In this document: positions 58,658 to 64,000 of the stretch, piece after piece | How the letters are laid out: every line of letters begins with the position of its first letter | Numbering within the stretch: position 1 is the stretch's first letter | DNA from: Siderastrea radians | Taxonomy: Eukaryota > Cnidaria > Anthozoa > Scleractinia > Rhizangiidae | Assembly (NCBI GenBank): GCA_964017195.1 | Contig: OZ024890.1 | Span: 69,865,376 to 69,929,375 of the forward strand | Length of the DNA stretch: 64,000 bases | Reading direction: 5' to 3' | The notes under the pieces: generated by a model | The model's input: only the letters and a program-made list of their open reading frames with translations | Told to the model about the DNA's origin: nothing | Databases searched by the model: none | Translations under genes and position numbers: made by a program

Positions 58658-58861
58658 CCCTTTCAGCCCCAGTAGTGACCAGCATCTAATTTCTCCTTAC
58701 AATATCACTACTTGATCAAACATACAGGTCATGAGAATCAAGGAAATGATCACCAAACATGAAATGTCTTGATGTCTGTGTAAATTCTCTCAACTAGTTC
58801 CATAAGAAATGTATGTAGAACACAAAAGAGAATATGCATATTAATATTGGGGATTAAAGGG
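58658..58861. mobile_element. piggyBac-like MITE, first copy
   Basis: CCCTTTCAGCCCC after TTAA at the left faces GGGGATTAAAGGG at the right; the right TTAA is offset by 3 bp. It is related by its termini to the element at 59190. Confidence 0.5.
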
Positions 58862-59189
58862 TTTTTAAAATTCTCAATCTGGGTTGTTAAATTTCTAGCT
58901 TTCTGATTGGTTCACTACACACAGGCTATCAGCGAATAAACCGCTTTTTGCCTTTTAAGGAAACTGGGTACCATCTCAAGTACAGCGGGCGTTCAAAGGT
59001 TTTCCCTGCTTAGCAAAAATTTTCTCCAGAGAGATGGCAAAAAAAATCAGCAACAATTGCTGAAGTTGAGAATTTAATAAAACAATCATTCCACTCGTGC
59101 TTTTCAGATATGAGATTACAACTGAGGTGTGTTATTTATCACCTCATATCCAATGCACGCTCATGGAATAATTGTTAATTTAAAGTTAA

Positions 59190-59397
59190 CCCTTTAAGCC
59201 CTGATATGAAATTGCACATAATTTCTCCTTACTGTTCACCATACATTCCGAATGGAACTGGTAAGGAGAATTAATCAAAATATCACGACATCTTACCCTT
59301 GGTGATCATTTTCTCTATTCTCATCACTTGAATGTTTCAACAAGCAGTGATGATGTAAAGAGAAATATTATTTTCATCACTGTTAGGGTTTAAAGGG
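59190..59397. mobile_element. piggyBac-like MITE, second copy
   Basis: CCCTTTAAGCCCTGATATG at the left and GTTAGGGTTTAAAGGG at the right are inverted, and TTAA flanks both ends exactly (59186-59189 and 59398-59401). The CCCTTT start plus TTAA fits piggyBac-type elements. It is 208 bp and non-coding. Confidence 0.65.
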
Positions 59398-60164
59398 TTA
59401 AAAGAGGACTTTCTCAAGACAAGCTGACTTATAAAGGTGTCTGAGCTGCCCTCGGGGGAAGACGGCACCCACTGCCCTCCATAGAAGGGAAATGAAGCAC
59501 CAGCAGATGGCCTCCACTAACTGTCCAGACACTCATAACTAGCTGAGACTGTCTGCTGACTGCCTCTGAAGGAGACGGCAAGGAAGTGTAATAAAAGTCA
59601 CACCTCTATTATAACCAGACCTTAACTACAACCAGGGGTTTCAATAAAATTTGAAGTAGGCAGCTCATCTGAACAGAGTAACCGACTGTAGCAATTAGGG
59701 GTTTGAAACAATCTTCCTTTAATTACTTTAATTTAGGGCAAAAAGTAGCCGACTTTTCTAAGCGAAATAGCCGACGCTTTTCATCGGCCGTCGGTGCTTA
59801 TTGAAAGCACTGACAACGTATCCAGACTTTATGAAGATTTAAGAGTCACGCTTGTCATAACATTGAGTGCAAAAGGTGCAACTACTCATTAAAATGGTGT
59901 TGTTTACTAAATGATTCCCAGTGAAAATCGATAGGAACACTGTATAATTATTGAAAACAATTAATATGAAGTCAAGCATGTGACTCATTTGGCTGCCTAT
60001 GAATACATTTTCCTCTGAAAATAACCACCATAGATGCCTTAATCTTGTTAGATGATGTACGCAGCTTTGTGTTCTCACTATAAATTATGGTTCTTCTCAA
60101 TTATCTGGAATAGTCTAGGTCATCCCACCAACTCCTGATAATCGAGGTTTGGTTGCACTCCCTC

Positions 60165-60480
60165 CATTAGTAAATCAGACACACCAAAGGCCAGTTCTGA
60201 TAATCTGCCTTAGTGAGGTGTATGCCACGGGTAAGAGCGAGATGATGTTTAATTAACTTCTTCTAATTCAGACACACCAACACACGTGTGTGTTTGTCTG
60301 CCTTTGTAAGGTGTTTGCTGTTTAACAAGGACAGGGGATGTACAATCCAATCTTAGATCAGACATACCCACAACCACTTGTAACTTTTTATCTAAGTGAG
60401 GTGTCTGAGAGAGATGTACAATTAACTGTTTCTAAATCAGCCACACCCACAACCACTTGTGACTGTGTTTCTTAAATAAT
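60165..60480. repeat. Degenerate tandem repeat (AATCAGACACACC units)
   Basis: Four units of about 75-100 bp begin AAATCAGACACACC, AATTCAGACACACC, GATCAGACATACCC and AAATCAGCCACACC. Each continues with a TGAGGTGT/TAAGGTGT segment. It is non-coding. The stretches 59400-60165 and 60480-61670 show no supportable gene. Confidence 0.55.
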
Positions 60481-61671
60481 TATGAGGTATCTACCCTGAG
60501 TGACAGGGAGATTACAGGCTTCTATCCCTTTGCAAAACCTGCCAGTGGAGAAGGCAGTGTTAGGAAGGAGATTAGTATGTAACGTGACAAAATGTTAAGC
60601 CTGTGCACTGGAATACTTGGATTCAATCTCATCCTTGTAGTCAACTCAGACTCAGCTGAGATCATACACAACAGCCATCTTATCCTTCTTAAGAGGGCAT
60701 ACCTATGGCCAAAAGAGGATATAAATGTAGAAGATGTAGAGAAGGGACATTTAGAGTCAGCAGCTGCCAGTTGATTGGCCAAGGCGTACTTCTACTTGTG
60801 ATGAATTGCTATGAATTGCCTTTACTTTGAACAAACTCAAATTTTCATGCAAGTTTTTGGGCCCAAGTTTTTCATTGTTTAGCCACCTAGTGCAAGCCAA
60901 CACAAGTCACAAACGTCACACAAGTCAAAACAAGTCTTCACAGAGTTGTTTTTACTTTTTGGCCTGGCCATGTAAGGTGCATTGGAAGGTATTTAGCAAA
61001 TTGCATCCACTTGTACCTCGTGTCTACTTGCGATTCCCTATAGCCATCCTTTCAAGTCTGTGCACCTACAATCAAGATGCAATTTCCTTGGGCTTTAGCC
61101 TTTTTCACTCTGAAGAACCACTGTACTGGGTCCTTCCTTATAACATGGCATTTGGTCAATTTGAATGAAATTTTGCTACCAAAATGTCTTGAAAACATTT
61201 GTTTAGGATTAAAAAACAGTTACATTCTCCTCCTTATTTGAATCACAACAATGCAGAAATTCAGAAGGTATGAAGCACCAAAAGTGAGAATTGTCTGGAG
61301 AATAAACAACTATTCGTTTTCCATTTAGCAAATTTGTTCTAAGAGGTCCCAGTGCCTCTGCTGAGGTGTGAAGAATACTGATTTGCAACTGCATCAATGT
61401 CTAGGATTTGATACTGATGTATTTGATCACACAAGAAAAAGATCACTGAACTGTGTCCTCTTTTTCCATAATGATTCAAAAACACACAAATCTTAAGAAG
61501 AGTGTTGTTAGGAATATAAGAATTCTGCCTGGAATCATGTTGTCACTTCTCTCTTGCTGATGCTGCAGATCTGCCAATGTTCCTGCTACATATCTTATTA
61601 AATTTGCAATCAAATTCTTTGCACACACAGCAATCATGCCCTATGCAGCACTGGGCAGGAAAAAGACTTAC

Positions 61672-61697
61672 GATGATGATGATGATGATGATGATGA
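61672..61697. repeat. GAT trinucleotide microsatellite
   Basis: This is a pure run of GAT units. The minus-strand poly-Ile ORF over it is an artefact of the repeat. Confidence 0.85.
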
Positions 61698-62559
61698 AAT
61701 TAACAGACAGCTTGATTTTGTTTTGAGGGACACAACCCAGGAATGCTAGTACCTTGAACTTGATTTGCAAGAGTCAATAGAGGGTTGTGCTAATACTACA
61801 ATACTGATTACAAACAATGCCGTTTGGACCTCACACAGACCGTTGCATGAGTAAAACAAATAGAGAACCTTGTAAATCATGACTGACTGTAATGAACATT
61901 TGATGATGAGGTAACATGGCAATTTCCCATCACTGAAAGAATGTATTGATTAGTACATGGAATTACAATAATAATTATTGAAATTTGCATTAATGCAAAG
62001 CTTTAACGTTAGCGATAATTTTTATAATTCCCACTAACAAGCAGCATGCTCCATTGCTTTTAAGTTTAGCTATAACATAGCTCATGTGCCTTTTTCATGG
62101 AAATTGAGTGTGCCTTATGAGAGTATAAAGCACACTGAAATGATGCCATTTTTGGTGAGCCTGCAGTCTTTTAGATCATTACAAATCTCGTTTTCTCAAA
62201 AACCAACAGAAAAATTCCAAGTCTAATATTACAGCTCTACGACATGAATAAAACTTGTTTTCTTCCAAATTGAAGGTAATTGCTATACAAATATAAGTTA
62301 AGCTACATCATAAACAAAAAAAGGCTAAACCATGCTTTCTTCTGTTACAAAGCACACAAGAAAGTGACAAGAGCGCTAAAGAAGTAGCGATAAGCACAGG
62401 TAGCCCAAGCTCAAGATAAGAGAATACACAGGAAACGTCACTCCTTGTTTGGTAAACCCTGTACAAAGCTAGCCCATGACAATCTCTTCAAATCAGCCTG
62501 AGAAGCTAGCAAACAACAAAGAATGAAATAAAGCAACAAGGTAACTTGACTTTAGTAAT

Positions 62560-62755
62560 GAAACAATGTTAATAATATCAATTAATCGATTAATATCGGT
62601 AAACGATGATCAACATTTGTGTGACTTTTCATCGATTAGTGATCAATAATCATAATTGGCATCAATTGATATGGATTATTATTGATTCTCACTGATCATT
62701 ATTGATTGTCATCAATTATACCGATTATCATCACTTCTTAGTTTAATCAAATAAT
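62560..62755. repeat. ATCGATTAAT/TGATTATT low-complexity tract
   Basis: Degenerate repeats of ATTGAT, TAATCGAT and ATCAATTG occur; a similar tract is at 63715-63805. Both are AT-rich and partly palindromic. No gene is seen between 61700 and 62560. Confidence 0.6.
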
Positions 62756-62814
62756 GTAATCCATGAGACGCTTGTTACGATGTCTGATGACTGTTAACAT
62801 GATCTTCCATTCGT

Positions 62815-63345
62815 ACAGTTGAAGCTCTTGTAAGCAACCAGTTCGGGAATTCAGAAAAGTGGTCACGGGTAGAGCTGGCCGTTTATGAGAAGGGGCTCTT
62901 TTAAGTGACCACGTGGTACAACTGTAGAGGGTGATCGCTTACAAGAGCTTTTAGTACAAGGCTAGGCAGATGTTGATGGTTACTAATAGCACTGTAGCAG
63001 AAATATTAAATAATTAATTTATTGCCTAATACAGAAGAGGATCACGTATATGCAAGTCAACATACCATTTTAGCATCCATGCTATGTATTACTCTGAATT
63101 TGATCAAGAAGTGAGTGCTTTTATTTAAGTGTTGACTGAGCGGTCACTTACGAGAACCCAGAAACAAAGAAAAAGACCAGTCGGTAATTCACAAAAGTGG
63201 TTGTGGTCAGTTAAGGGAGCAGTCGCTTACGAGAGCTTTTAATTACAGAGTTTACAGGACAGTTTAAGCTGGGTTTCACACTATTGGTCATAACTAGAGC
63301 TGGTCACTTACTAGAGTGGTCACACTGAGAGCTTCGACTGTATTT
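62815..63345. repeat. Repeat with GGTCACTTACGAGAG-type units in both orientations
   Basis: Units such as GAAGCTCTTGTAAGCAACCA, CGCTTACAAGAGCTTTTAG, CGGTCACTTACGAGAACCC and TCGCTTACGAGAGCTTTTAA recur over 500 bp, with ACAGTTGAAGCTC at the left facing GAGCTTCGACTGT at the right. This gives an inverted-repeat element of about 530 bp, ends at about 62816 and 63342. Confidence 0.6.
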
Positions 63346-63864
63346 ATAAGGTAACGAAATGGGGAAAATGGCTTATTTCGAAATAAATATGAACTTGAAA
63401 CTCTTGATACGTACCTAACAAGTGCAGCCCATAAAATTTTTGTGTTATTGCGGGGCATGCATCATCATCTTCAAAACGTCAAAGCAATAATTGACCATGA
63501 ATGTGATTGCAATGATCGTTCCTGTCCTCTGTTAAATTTTGTGAAGGGCATGTGCATATAAAAACCTTTGGTAGCTTTTTTTTGATCCCGCCCGAGACTT
63601 GAAAAGTAAACAGATGGGAACTCGTATTTGATTATTATGACAACTCTCCCGGGAGGACAAAATCAATTGACGGCTAACAGGCTCAACAGAATATGATGCC
63701 AGTCAATGAAATAGATGGTAATTGATAATAATCGATAATGATCGATAATTCATCGATTAATATCGATTCATTGACCAGAATCAGATGATCGATTTTTATC
63801 GATTAATTACGCCGAGGTCACTTCCATGTAAGCTTATATATTTTTTTAAGCTTAAAACAGTTCA

Positions 63865-64000
63865 GCCTGGATACGCGACTTGTCAGGCAAGCAGCTTTCG
63901 AACCGTGTGGTACAAAATCTGTACAAGAATATTGTGCTCGCTTAGTTTGCAGTTTCCGTGCCACGTCGTGTGAACACGTCTGAAGGCTCGAGTACGAGAA
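63865..64000. repeat. Dispersed repeat, second copy, cut by the window edge
   Basis: It is homologous to 53440-53590 (GTACAAAATCTGTACAAGAA shared exactly). It is truncated by the end of the window, so the element's boundary is unknown. Confidence 0.65.

Overview
The window is animal nuclear DNA. Genes are broken into short exons bounded by GT and AG, introns and intergenic DNA are AT-rich, and there are many small inverted-repeat elements. The gene content (an astacin protease with thrombospondin-1 and MAM domains, a GPI-type Ly6 protein, P2X7-C-like and THAP remnants) and the style of the repeats fit a cnidarian, most likely a stony coral. The organism is an inference. No bacterial, viral or organelle genes were seen.

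Layout. About 0.6-13.8 kb (+): the 3' part of an unrecognised coiled-coil gene built from a ladder of mini-exons. Most are exactly 63 bp, meaning 21 codons or three heptads, and all are in phase 0. Two further exons in the ladder were destroyed by internal inverted duplications. 14.7-21.1 kb: two diverged copies of a block with promoter-like motifs and a tiny ORF ending at a splice donor, followed by a 643-bp tandem duplication. 22.9-33.5 kb (+): a complete 12-exon secreted astacin metalloprotease (signal, propeptide, catalytic domain, two TSP1, MAM, Ser/Thr tail). 35.5-36.1 kb: a nest of tRNA-derived repeats including a head-to-head pair. 38.2-43.2 kb (+): a complete 3-exon Ly6/uPAR GPI-type gene with TATA box and poly(A) signal. 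47.2-48.0 kb (-): a LicD/fukutin-like gene killed by a stop codon. 48.8-53.3 kb: a TTAA-flanked DNA transposon holding a broken THAP exon and a broken P2X7-C-like gene. 53.9-58.6 kb: a second copy of the Ly6 plus LicD-like block, in which the Ly6 copy is truncated and the LicD-like copy is open. 58.6-64 kb: repeats only.

How the parts relate. The Ly6 and LicD-like genes were duplicated together. Their two blocks then diverged, with different elements inserted in each, so each block acts as the empty-site control for the other. In the Ly6 pair the upstream copy survives; in the LicD-like pair the downstream copy keeps its reading frame. The astacin and Ly6 products would act outside the cell or on its surface. 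No operon-like or pathway link between neighbouring genes is evident.

All gene models come from reading splice sites, phase and protein motifs by eye. No search or transcript data were available.
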